From: Clostridium sp. MSJ-8
GTDB taxonomy: Bacteria > Bacillota > Clostridia > Clostridiales > Clostridiaceae
Assembly: GCF_018918325.1 (NCBI RefSeq)
Contig: NZ_JAHLQH010000036.1
Location: forward strand, 62,001 to 126,000
Reading direction: 5' to 3'
DNA length: 64,000 nucleotides
The notes under the pieces were generated by a model, which had not been told where the DNA came from, did no database searches, and saw only the letters and a program-made list of their open reading frames with translations. Positions 28,521-40,600 of the stretch are shown in pieces (the first letter of the stretch is position 1; each line of letters begins with the position of its first letter). The position numbers and the translations under genes were made by a program.

Positions 28521-29288
28521 ATGGAATTCTTGGTTTCAGCATGTTCAGATGTAGGAATAAGAAAAAAAGTAAATGAAGATAGTTTTTGTATAAAAGAAGC
28601 GGAAACAGCAATTGGAAAAGTTCTATTAACAGTAGTATGTGACGGAATGGGTGGATTAGCTAAGGGAGAATTAGCTAGCGCGACTGTTATTAGGGCTTTT
28701 TCACAATGGTTTGAAGTAGAATTACCAAATCTTATACAGAATGAATTTAGAGCAGAAGATGTTACTGAACGTTGGAATAATATGATTAAAGATTTAAATA
28801 TGAATATAGGAAATTATGGAGCTAGGTGTGGTTCAATGTTAGGAACAACTGTAACAGCAGCTTTAATGTATCAAGATAAATTGATAGTGGGACATGTTGG
28901 AGATTCTAGATTATATAGTATATATAATGATGTTGAACAAATTACAGAAGATCAAACTGTTGTACAGAGAGATGTAAATAGTGGGAAAATTACTGCAGAA
29001 CAAGCAAAAGTAGATCCTAGAAAAAATGTATTGCTGCAATGCGTTGGAGCATCTAAAGTAGTTAATCCAGAATTTAAAATACAAAAATTAAATAAGGATA
29101 CAACATATATATTGTGCTCTGATGGATTTAGACATGAGATAACAGAAGATGAAATATTTCTATCCTTTAATCCAATTAAGTTAAAGGATGAAGCAACTAT
29201 AGAAAGAAATGCAAAGAAGTTAGTAGAAATTAATAAGGACAGAAGAGAAAAAGATAATATTACTGTAGTTGTTGTTAAAACATATTAA
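28521..29288 (+). CDS. PP2C-family serine/threonine phosphatase, 255 aa
   Basis: A Mg/Mn-dependent protein phosphatase of the PrpC/Stp type. Metal-binding motifs are all present: VGIRKKVNEDSF near residues 11-22, VCDGMGG (Asp41, Gly42), GHVGDSRLY near residue 120, CSDGF near 194 and KDNITVVVV at the end. Its length is normal for bacterial PP2C. There is no membrane segment, so it works in the cytoplasm, probably reversing phosphorylation by the kinase encoded three bases downstream. The start has GGGGTGGAG. It is the first gene of the operon after the promoter at 28407. Confidence 0.9.
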   Translation: MEFLVSACSDVGIRKKVNEDSFCIKEAETAIGKVLLTVVCDGMGGLAKGELASATVIRAFSQWFEVELPNLIQNEFRAEDVTERWNNMIKDLNMNIGNYGARCGSMLGTTVTAALMYQDKLIVGHVGDSRLYSIYNDVEQITEDQTVVQRDVNSGKITAEQAKVDPRKNVLLQCVGASKVVNPEFKIQKLNKDTTYILCSDGFRHEITEDEIFLSFNPIKLKDEATIERNAKKLVEINKDRREKDNITVVVVKTY

Positions 29289-29300
29289 GGGGTGAATTTG

Positions 29301-30989
29301 TTGGCAACAGTAGGAACTGTAATTGATGGAAAGTATGAATTATTAAAGTTAATAGGAAAAGGTGGAATGTCTAGAGTATATTTGGCTATGGATAAGAGGC
29401 TAAATAAACAATGGGCTGTAAAGGAAATCATTAAGAGTTCAAGGTCTAGAAATAATGAGATTATAGTTCAGAGTTTAATAGCTGAAGCTAATCTTATGAA
29501 AAAACTAGATCATCCAGCGTTACCTAGAATTGTAGATATTATAGAAAATGAGAATACAATATATGTAATTATGGATTATATAGAAGGTGAGAGTTTAAGC
29601 TCAGAGATAGATAAACATGGAGCACAACCACAAGAATTAGTTATAGAGTGGGCAAAGCAATTAGGAGAAGCTTTAGATTATTTGCATACTAGAAAACCAC
29701 CTATTATATACAGAGATATGAAACCTGCAAATGTAATGTTAAAACCAGATGGAAGTGTTAAACTTATAGATTTTGGAATAGCAAGAGAATATAAGGAAGG
29801 GCAGAGCGAAGATACAGTAAGTTTGGGAACTAAAGGATATGCAGCACCTGAACAATTTGGAGGAAAAGGCCAGACAGATGAAAGAACTGATGTATATTGT
29901 TTGGGTGTAACATTATATCACCTAGTTACTGGCAAGAATCCATGTGAACCACCTTATGAATTATATCCTATAAGACATTGGAATCCACAATTATCAGGTG
30001 GTCTTGAAAATATAATTCTTAAGTGTACACAATTGAATCCAGATGATAGATATCAGTCATGTGCAGAATTGTTATATGACCTAGATCATTATGAAGAAAT
30101 AGATGATTCCTATAAGAAAAAACAAAAAAATAAACTTAAAGTATGTTTAACAATTATTGCATCATGCCTTATATTTGCAATAATAGGAGGGGTATTACAA
30201 GGAATTAAAGTTCATAAGAACAATTCTAATTTTGATCAGATAATATCTCAAGCTGAAAAAGCAACTTCAGATAATGAGGCGGAAAAGTTGTATGCTGAAG
30301 CAATAAATTTAAAACCTTTAGATATAGATGCTTATATAGGGCTTATACAAGCATATAAAGAAGACGCAAGTTTTAGTCTCGAAGAACAAAATGAATTTAT
30401 GAATGTTATTAGTCCTAACTTGACTAAATTAAGAGAAGAAGCAGGATATGTAGAATTGGCATTTGAGATAGGTAAGTTGTATTGGTATTACTATGATTAT
30501 GGAAAAGACAATAGCAGTGATAATCAGATAACTAGAATGAAGAGTTCTACGGAATGGTTTCAAGATGTAATTAAATATGGTGGGAAATCCTTTGAATATT
30601 ATGATATGGCCAAGGTTTATTGTGACATAGGAAATTATTATAAGGATGTGTATCTAAAAGAACAAGAAGGTACTGCAAAAGAGATTTATGAAAAATATTT
30701 TGAAAATCTTCAGAAACTATTAGATATGATATATGATAAGGAAGATGAAAATGAGATTGTTCATATGGAATTATATAAATTAATAATTACTTCTTTAGAG
30801 AATTATTCAAGAAAGTTCAAGGCAAATGGTGTTCCAGAGAAGGATGTTAGAGATATGTATAATCAAGTAAAAGAAAAAGTGGAAAGTTCTAAGATGACTA
30901 CAGAAAAAACTATAGATATGCAAGAATATATAGAGAGTAGATTAGAAGAAACACTAGAAGCAATTGATAGTGCGTATAAAAAGGAGTAG
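29301..30989 (+). CDS. Membrane Hanks-type serine/threonine protein kinase, 562 aa
   Basis: I chose TTG 29301 because AAGGGGTG lies 7 bases before it; GTG 29292 overlaps that site. The kinase domain (about 10-265) has the Gly loop GKGGMSRVYLA, the catalytic Lys41 in WAVKEI, YRDMKPANVM near 137-146 (catalytic Asp, RD type), LIDFGIARE near 157 and GTKGYAAPEQF in the activation loop. A single membrane helix (about 280-302, IIASCLIFAIIGGVLQGI) follows, so the kinase faces the cytoplasm. The outside part (about 305-562) has no PASTA repeats; it is a helical, TPR-like region (EKLYAEAINLKPLDIDAYIG). So it is not PrkC; the helical sensor may bind peptide or protein. Likely partner of the adjacent PP2C enzyme. 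Confidence 0.9.
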   Translation: MATVGTVIDGKYELLKLIGKGGMSRVYLAMDKRLNKQWAVKEIIKSSRSRNNEIIVQSLIAEANLMKKLDHPALPRIVDIIENENTIYVIMDYIEGESLSSEIDKHGAQPQELVIEWAKQLGEALDYLHTRKPPIIYRDMKPANVMLKPDGSVKLIDFGIAREYKEGQSEDTVSLGTKGYAAPEQFGGKGQTDERTDVYCLGVTLYHLVTGKNPCEPPYELYPIRHWNPQLSGGLENIILKCTQLNPDDRYQSCAELLYDLDHYEEIDDSYKKKQKNKLKVCLTIIASCLIFAIIGGVLQGIKVHKNNSNFDQIISQAEKATSDNEAEKLYAEAINLKPLDIDAYIGLIQAYKEDASFSLEEQNEFMNVISPNLTKLREEAGYVELAFEIGKLYWYYYDYGKDNSSDNQITRMKSSTEWFQDVIKYGGKSFEYYDMAKVYCDIGNYYKDVYLKEQEGTAKEIYEKYFENLQKLLDMIYDKEDENEIVHMELYKLIITSLENYSRKFKANGVPEKDVRDMYNQVKEKVESSKMTTEKTIDMQEYIESRLEETLEAIDSAYKKE

Positions 30990-30994
30990 AAGCT

Positions 30995-31615
30995 ATGAAT
31001 GATGTGAATATATTAAACATGATATCAATTATATGTTTCTCAATATCTGGAGTACTTTTGATAATTGGAATAATATTATTTATTAAGTTTGATGTGATAG
31101 GAATAATTAATGATTTACGAGGCAAGAAAGCACAAAAGCAGATAGAGAAGATAAGAGAAAATTACAGTAGAACTAGTAGGGTTAGATATAACCTAGATCG
31201 AAATGGATCAAGTGAAGAAATTACTGAAGATATAGAGAAAACTGATGAGATTATAGATAAGCCAATTACAGGAGAAAAATCAGAATTATCTGATATAGAT
31301 AATAGTTTAGATGTAGATACAAGTAATGAAATAGAAGAAACTGATTTACTACAAGAAGAAGTAGAAGAAGGTACGGAAGTATTGACAGATGAACTAGAGG
31401 AAAGAACAGAATTGTTAACAGATGAATTAGAAGAAGGTACAGAAGTATTATCAGAGGGAACGGTAGTGCTTGTTAGTAATGATTCAGATACAAGTGAAGA
31501 AACTACTCTTTTAAATTCTTCTAGTGAGGAAACTACTTTGCTACAAGAAGATAGCATTTCAGATTTTAAGATTATAAAAAATATAATTTCAATAAATACT
31601 AATGAGTATATTTAA
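30995..31615 (+). CDS. Single-pass membrane protein with Thr-rich acidic repeats, 206 aa
   Basis: One hydrophobic helix (about 8-34, ISGVLLIIGIILFIKF) is followed by a basic stretch (KKAQKQIEKIRENY), so the rest probably lies in the cytoplasm. Residues about 115-185 are acidic with a repeated Thr motif: GTEVLTDELEE, RTELLTDELEE, GTEVLSE, GTVVL, EETTLLNS, EETTLLQE. The periodic T-[EVT]-[VL]-L in acidic surroundings looks like a set of sites for the kinase encoded just upstream, with phospho-Thr then read by a partner. No such reader (FHA domain) lies in the window. The function is otherwise unknown. The start is 5 bases after the kinase stop. Confidence 0.7.
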   Translation: MNDVNILNMISIICFSISGVLLIIGIILFIKFDVIGIINDLRGKKAQKQIEKIRENYSRTSRVRYNLDRNGSSEEITEDIEKTDEIIDKPITGEKSELSDIDNSLDVDTSNEIEETDLLQEEVEEGTEVLTDELEERTELLTDELEEGTEVLSEGTVVLVSNDSDTSEETTLLNSSSEETTLLQEDSISDFKIIKNIISINTNEYI

Positions 31616-31633
31616 AAAAGAATGGGGGATAAT

Positions 31634-34600
31634 ATGAATAATAGGGGGAAGAAAATACTATCATTACTTATTGTATTAGTGATAGTATTGAATTTATTAC
31701 CAGGTGACTTTAGAGTTAAGGCAAGTGAAACAGAATCTTATACACATAAGATTGAATGCGATGATAACTGTGAGGTTGTAGATACAGAAGGTAATCCGAT
31801 AGAAGAGGTTAATGTACCAACTGAAGATAAGACATATCAGTTGATTATTAAACCTAAGGATAAGGATTATACTATATCTTCGGTACATTTAACTGATGAA
31901 GAGGAAACTGAAGCATCAGATATAAACATATCAGATACTGATGTGTCTTATGTATGCACTGTAGATAATATAGAAGACACAGATGTTATTATATCTTGTA
32001 AGAAGATAGAAGAAGTGTCAGCAAGTGATATGGATCAATACATTCAAGTAACTGGAATGGATGATACTGCAGTAGTTAACAATGAAGATAATTCTATATG
32101 GTATGCTCCAGAAGGTAGAGTTCTTATTACACCACTTAATGATGTTAAGAGAATTGGAGTATATTCTGAAACAGATTCTAAGTATGAATTAGATAGTCAA
32201 TATATATTATCAGGTGGTCAATCTATAGATAAGATATATTTTGAAGATTCTCATGGTAAGCTTAGAGTATGTAAGGTGTCTATACAACCTATAGGAGATT
32301 TTACTGTAGATGCAACTAACACACAATTGTTAGATGAAGTAACAGTAAAAGAACATGCTAGTGTAAATAATGATAATCTTAAGTTCACAGATGTAGTAGG
32401 ACTAGATTATATTAGATATAGTACATCTGTAGATGATTATAATAATTCTACCTATGATAAAGAAGCAAGTGATATTATATTAGTTAATGATGAGGAATTC
32501 TCATTTGAATTAGGAGAAGGAACTTATTATATATGGGCTTATAATAAGTTAGGTCAGAAGAGTAGTAATTACAAGAAGGTTACTGTTAATATAGACACAG
32601 AAGCACCTAAGATAAAATCATTAAAAACTAGTGCTTTTAATAATAAACCTCAAGGCAATTGGAAGGATGCAACTAATGTATATGAGGATAATGACAGTTG
32701 GACTATGTGGCTTAATAGTACAATGCTCAATAGTAACATGGCAATCGGTATGGAGTTTGATGAAGAAGTAGAAGAGATAGCATATTCATTAGCTAAAGGG
32801 CAAGGTTATTCTGACTTAGATGGTGAAGATTACAAGAAATATGACTCTTTATATTGGGTTCCTTTTAGACATGCATCATTAAAAAAATTACAGAAGACAT
32901 ATTATATAGAAGTTAAAGATAAATTAGGTAATACAGATATTAGAACTATAAGTTTAAAGAAGGATATTGAATCTCCTAAAATAACAGATAGTAATATTGG
33001 AGATATAATAAATAAGGGCTGGACTAATGAATATCCAGTTATTACATTTAAAGTTAATGATCCAACATCGGAGGATTCTTTAGCTTCAGGAGTACAATCT
33101 GTAAAATGGAATACTACAAATGATATTGCAAATGCTAATGTTATAACAGCTGATTTAAATGAACAATATAATATAGAAACAGACCAAATAGATGGTTCAG
33201 CAAATGGATTAAATACAACAGTATATATATGGGTTACAGATAATGCCAATAATACAATTGTGGAAGAAGTACCTATACAAGTTGATCCAATAGCTCCTGT
33301 TATAACCAATATTGAATTAGTAGATAGAAATAGTAGTTTATTTATTCCATATGATATAGTTAATAGCAATAAATTTTGGTATAAAACAGAAAATGTACAA
33401 TTAAAAGTACATGTTAAGAAGAATGCATTAGAAACTACTAAAGTGGAATTGAGATATAAATGGGACCAAAGTTCTGAAGAAAGTATAGAAATGAATTGGG
33501 ATACAAAAAATTCAGAATACATTTGTATGGTAGATTTAAATTATGCACAATTAAAAAATAATAAAAATAATTCATTACAAGCATATGATACTGTGGGTAA
33601 TGTAAGTAATGTAATTTCTTATAGTTTAGAAGAAGATTCTAATCCACCACAAATAGATAATAACATAGATGTTAATGATAGTTCGTCAATAAAATATTTA
33701 AAAGAAGATCAAGATGTGGTGTTAACAGTTTCGGATGTTCAATCTGGAATATATACAGCAACATGTACAATAAATGATGAAGAAAATTCAACTGATATTG
33801 CTAGTACTGGTAAGATAGTTTTTAAATCAAAAGATTATAAAGATTCACAAACTATGGAAGCTAATATACAGGCAGTAGATAAAGCGTTAAATAAATCATC
33901 TAGGGTTTATAAATGGGCTTGGGATTCAGAAGGACCTAGTATAGATATTAAATCTTCTATAGAAAACATGCTTGTAGAGGATGAAGATAATAAATATGTA
34001 TTAATCGGAAAAGATACTAAATTACAGATTGATGTATCAGATGACGTATCAGGAGTAAAATCTGTAGAAGTAACAAGAAATGGAGAAACAAAAACTTATA
34101 CTGATTCATTAATAGAATTAGATTTTGAAGATGATGCAGAAGAAGATATATACATTAAAGCAGAAGATAATGTTGGATATATATCTGAAAAGACAATACA
34201 TGTAAAATGTATTAGAGAAGAAAAAGCATTTACAAAGTTTAAAATAAAATATGATGGTAGTGAAATTAATAATGATACAATAATAAATGGATCATTACCA
34301 CTAGATGTTACTGTTACTAATGAGAAAGGTTCTTCTTCTATAATAAATGCAAGCTGGGAATGTTTAATGGGAGATAATAAATTAGGAAATGGTAATACTG
34401 GGAATGCGTCAAGTGGTACTAATGAATTAAAGTTTAATATACAAAATAAAGATTATTGTGGAAGTGATTTCTCATGTGGTGAGGTTACAATAAACGTATA
34501 TATAAGTTATCAAGGTGGATACTTATATAAATATCCAATAAAACTAAAAATAGATAAAGTAGCACCTAGTATAGAATCAAATAATAAATCGCGTTACAAG

Positions 34601-37600
34601 ACTAATAGCAACGTTGAATTCAAAGTAAGAGATGCAATAAAAAAAGATGGTGAATATATAACTGAATGTCAATCAGGAGTTAAAGAAGTAAGATATAGTT
34701 TTGATTCTGAAGCTTATAAGAAAGATACCTTAGCATCTAATCAAGAAAATGTATATAAGGCAATACAATCTAGCGATTCAGATAAATACTTTATAAGTAT
34801 ATTAGATAAGAATGAGCAAGATATTAATTATTATGTTTGGGCATATGATAATTTAGGAAACAAAAGTGAACAAATATCTAAAACAATAGAAATAGATAAT
34901 ACAGCACCTAAAATTAAGTCGGCTAATATATATTTAGATGGTAACATTATAAATGATAATTGGAGTAATGATTCTGTAGAAGTTGTGTTAGATATTGAGA
35001 ACAAAGATATTACTGGAAAAGATCTGGAGGATTTAAGTGTATATTATATAGATCCAATAACACAAAGTGCTAATATTATAAATAAAAAGAATAATCATTA
35101 TACATTTACTGTTAATAAAGAAGAAGGTAAAGTATTAAATAATGAATATAAGATTTATGCAGTTGATGAAGCTGGTAATAAATCAGAACAATATACTAAA
35201 ATAATTAAGATTGATAATAAATCTCCAGAAATCAATATAAAAGATAAAGATAAATATAACAAGGTATGGAAACAAACAGATTATGATATATTATTAAATG
35301 TATCAGATGATGCATCAGGAGTAAAAAAAGTTACTTGGAGTGCCGATAAAGATGGCAAGGATCAAAAAGAAATAACAAATAAAATTGATGATTTATATTC
35401 AATTAATACATCTGAATTAGTTGATAATGATTTCTTTGGAATAGATGGAGTGTATTATTTCTTTGTATATGATAATGCAGGTAATGTATCAAGAGAAACA
35501 TTACAAGTACAAATAGATAAAACTAATCCTAAATTGGAATCAGTTAATATTGAAGGCAATGGAAGATACGAAAATGATTATATATTTAGTAATATAATGC
35601 CGCAGCTAATTATGCAAGTAGTTGATGAAAACATATCTTCAGGAATAGAAGAAGTTAATGTGTATATGAATGATGTAAATGTTCCATTGAAGGCTGATAA
35701 GACAGCAAGAGGTTATATACTAATGTTAAATTCAGCAATTCCAAGTCAAGGAAGTTTATGGATTGATGTTGTTGATAAGTCTGGAAGAAGGTTCTATGAT
35801 TCTGTAGATTACTCTAAAGACAAAAATACTATTAAATATATGCTAGAAAAATCTAAGCCTAATATAAATATTGGATTAGAAAAATCAGTAGTAATTAACA
35901 ATAATATTTATTTCAAAACTAATAAAATAAATATTAGTGCAACTGATAACAATATAGATTCAACACTACAATCAGGAATAAAGAGCATGAAATATTCTGT
36001 GTGGTTTAATACAAATAAATTATATGAAGAAGAAAAAACTAATGATAAACCATTACAAGATATAGAAACAAGTTTTAATTTATTAAATGATGAATTAAAT
36101 AAATATAGAAGCAATAAGGGATATGACAATGTAGATGTTACATTCTCAAAAGTAGAAGACTATGCTACTAATACTATAGAGAATAAAACATATTCTTATA
36201 GATATGATGATTATGCACCACATATGGTTGAAGCTAGTATAATTAATGGATCTTCAAGAGATAAAATAGAAGCAACTAAGGAAGTTGCTTATACAGATAA
36301 GTATTCATACAATTCTGATATATCAATTAAATTTATAGCTACAGATGATAATGGATGTGGTGTAGAGAAGTTTGAATATTGCTTAAAAGATTCAACAGGA
36401 AAAGAAGTATTTAAAGGAATTAGTGAAGCTGATAACAATAATTCATTTACAATAACAGATGAATTTAAAAATGACTTTAAAGGTAGTATATACGTAAAAG
36501 TAATAGATAAACTAGGAAATATAAGTGATGAATATTGTTATGGTGGTATTATTGTAGAACATAGTGCTGAGAGCAATACAATAGGTACAATATCGTTATC
36601 AGGAGATAGTAGAAAAATAATTTTAGATAATAGAGCAGTTTATAATAGTAATGTTAATATGCAATTTAAGTTTTCTAATTCTTTTGCAGGAATAAATAAG
36701 ATAGAATACAGAGTAATTAGTGCAAAAGATAATAAAGCGTTGTATGTAGGTAGTAATAATTATTCAGGATCTGAAGAAGAATTGTTATATGAATATAATA
36801 TGACTTATGAAGGCAAGTTAGATATCTACATTAAGGTAACAGATAGATGTGGTAATACAAAAGAATTTACTGAAAAAATAATAATAGATAAAACTAATCC
36901 AAAAGTTGATAAAAATTCAATAGACACAACAAGGTATTATAAAAAAGGAGATGTTATCTCTGTAAAAGCCTCAGATGTTGATGGAACAAATAAATCTGAT
37001 AATCAAACAGGTGTAAGTTTCTTGAGATATGGTTATAATGAGGAAGATTATAATAACGATAATTATTCAAGTGATAGAAACACAATAAAAGAGGATGAGA
37101 ATGGTGTATATAATATATCAGTAGAGAGTGATAAGTCAGAAACTAAGATGTATTATATATGGGCATATGATAATGCAGGTAATAAGTCAGAAGCTTGTAT
37201 AGTTCCTATAGATATAGATAATACTAAACCTATAATTAATAATATAGATAAAGGATATGTAGGTGAATGGAGTAATAAACAAGTTGAATTAAGTGTATTT
37301 ATAGATGAACAAGGTGGATCAAAGTTAAGCAAAGTAGAATATAGTGAAGATAAAGATGACTATTACAATGATTCAGAAGAAGCTAACAAGGCAACTTGTA
37401 TTAAAGATGATAATATATATCAATATAATATAATTATTGACGATACAAGAGATTATATTAAAACTATATATGTATGGAGTTATGACAATGCAGGTAATAA
37501 GTCAGAATGTAGTGAAATAGAAATAAAACATGATGAAACATTGCCTACAGTAGATAGTGTAGAGGTAATACCAACTAGAGATTGGGTTAATTATGCTAGA

Positions 37601-40600
37601 ACAATAAAGATAAAAGTTTCTGATAATTCTAGTAGAGATGGAGTTAATTCAGGAGTAAAAGATATAATATGTACTGATGATATTGCAGGAGAAACATATT
37701 CTTTCGATAATAATATAACGAAAGTACAAGATGGCATATATGAAGTGGTTGTTCCAGAAAAAGATGGTAGAGTACAATCCTTTGATGGACAATATTATAT
37801 ATGGGTTATAGATAATGCAGGTAATAAATCAAAATATTCAGAGACAACAGTTAAGACTGATGTAGATAAACCAGTTATATCTGATATTAGAGTTATTCCA
37901 ACAGATAGAAATTTAGAGAAGAACTATATTAGATTCTTGAATTTTGGAACATTTTCTAAGAATTCTATGGATGTAGTTGTTTCAGTTGAAGATGGAGATA
38001 TATCTTCAGGAATTAATGAAGTTTATCTGGTTGGTGATGAAGGTGTTATAAATAGAAATAGTATTATAGAGGCATATGTAACAACTGCAACATTTACATT
38101 AGACAAAGGAACTTATAATAATCTAAAAGCATATGCAGTAGATAATGCAGATAATCAAAGTGAAGAGGTATATATTTACGAAAAAGATACTAATGTAAAA
38201 GGCAAATTAGGCAATAATTACATGATAGAGGATACTGAACCTACTATAGAAGTTATAGCAAAGCAAGAAGAATGTATAGATAGTCATTCAAGAAGTTGGG
38301 TTAAGGGTACAGAAAAATATAATATAGAAATACAAGATGATGAATCAGGAATTAACAAGCTTACTATTAAGGTAAATGATAAAGAAAAAACTTACGATTA
38401 TGTAAAAGAATCAAGTACTAAAATAATGAAGGATGCAATAGAACTTGCATTAGAGGAATATGAAGATCCAAAAGATAATATATACAATGTTACATTGACA
38501 TTAGAGGATAATGCAGGCAATATAACTACAAAAGAAATGAAATTTTATAGAGATGTATTTGCACCTAATATTGTGGATATAAAAGTTGAACCATCAAATG
38601 ATAATTATCTTAATAATTCAGGATTTGAATATGGTTTCTATGCAAATAATAATAGAACAATAAAAGTTTATGCAGATGATGGAGACTTTTCATGTGGATT
38701 AAAATCTATTACTTATTACTTGGTTGATTATACTAATATGCAAGCAGGTGTTACTTCAATAAGAAAAACAATACAATTAGTTAATAAACAAGCAACATTT
38801 AATATACCAACAGATTTTAAAGGGAAAGTATGTGTAGTAGCAACAGATAATTTAGGAAATGAAACAGAAGTATATAGAGAATCAAAAGGAATAATATTAG
38901 AAAGTAATTCAAGACACCAAAAAACTTCTAAAATAAGTTTTAATAAGGAAGGTACATCTAAGAGAGATATAGATGGAAGAGAATTATACAATAAAGACAT
39001 AAATGTTACTTTTTCTGTGGAAGATAATTATTCTGGAATAAAAGAAATAAGATGGTCAGTAGAATCTCCTTATGATGCTAACAATAATAAAAGTGATGTA
39101 ATAAATGTTAATAACGGAGTGATATCTGATAAATCTTCAAGTTGCGTTAAGAAAAAAACAGACAAAAATATAGTTAATGAAATTCAAAAGACAATAAGAG
39201 TTTCTAATAATAGCAACAATATAAAAGTAAAAGTACAATTAATAGATAATGCAGGTAATACAACAACTAAAGAGATTAACTTTAGCATAGATAAAGTTAA
39301 TCCAACAATAGAAGTTAGCTATGACAATAATAACTATAATTCAGAAGATGGAACTAACTACTATAATGCAAACAGAATAGCAACCATAACAGTAAAAGAG
39401 AGAAATTTTGATAGTAAAAATGTTGAAGCTATAATAGAGAATACTCATGGTTCAGTACCTAGTATAGGACAATGGAATCTTATAGCGGATAATTCAAATC
39501 CGGATAATAATAGATATGTGGCAACATTAGCTTATTCTGAGGATGGAGATTATACATTTGATATAGGATGTAAGGATATGGCTGGAAATGTATCAAATGA
39601 TTATGCTGCGGATAGATTTACTATTGATAAGACTAATCCAACAGTTCAAGTTTCATATAATAACAATAATGGAGCTAATGGTAATTATTATAACCAAGAT
39701 AGAGTAGCAACAATAACAATAAATGAGCATAATTTTAATCCAAATAGTGTGGTTATTAATGGAAATGGAGTGGAGCAAGGAGCTAATGTAGCTTATCCAT
39801 CAATAAGTAATTGGTCTACATCAGGTGATACACATACAGCAACAATAACTTATTCACAAGATGGTTTATATACATTAGATGTTGATTATAAGGATAAAGC
39901 TGGAAATGCAGCACAAGATATACCACAAGATAGTTTTTATATAGACAAAACTAAACCAGAATTAAAAATATCAGGGATAGAAAATGGTTCATCTAATAAT
40001 GATGTAGTAATGCCAAGAATAACATATACAGATAATAATTTTGATGCTAATAATGTATCTATAACATTAACAGGTTCTTTAAAAGGAAATGTTGAGGTAA
40101 AAGGTGCATATTCAGACATACCAAATGGACAAAGTTTTATATTTGCAGACTTTGATAAGTTACAAGAAATAGATGATATCTACACATTAAATGCAAAAGT
40201 AATAGATAAGGCAGGAAATGAATCAGATGATAATATAATGTTTACTGTAAATAGATTTGGATCTGTGTATTTGTTTGATGCAGGACTTCAAACTATGATT
40301 GGTAAGTATATGAACTCAAATGAAGATATAAAATTAACTGAAATGAATGCTGATGATATAGATTTATCTAAGGTAAAAGTTAAGTTGAGTAAAAATGGAA
40401 TTACTAATGATTTAACTAGAGGAAAAGATTTTACAGTAGAAAAGTCTGGTGGTAATGGTCAGTGGAGTAAACTTGATTATACAGTTAAGTCTTCAGCGTT
40501 TGAGGAAGATGGAAAATATATATTAACATTTATTTCGGTAGATAATGCAGGAAATACTAATGAAAATATTGATGAAACTAAAGGAGCTGAAATATGGTTT

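Noticed and set aside
29292-30989. PrkC-type kinase with PASTA repeats
   Set aside because: The outer part after the membrane helix is helical and TPR-like; no PASTA pattern is visible.
31162-31557. A 131-codon minus-strand frame rich in Ser and Val
   Set aside because: It is the mirror of the repeated Glu/Thr tail on the + strand; the repeats alone explain its regular look.
32902-33522. A 206-codon open frame on the minus strand inside the surface-protein gene
   Set aside because: It lies wholly within a strong coding region, has no ribosome binding site and its hydrophobic Ser/Leu/Ile-rich translation is typical of an antisense shadow of Asn/Asp/Lys-rich coding DNA.
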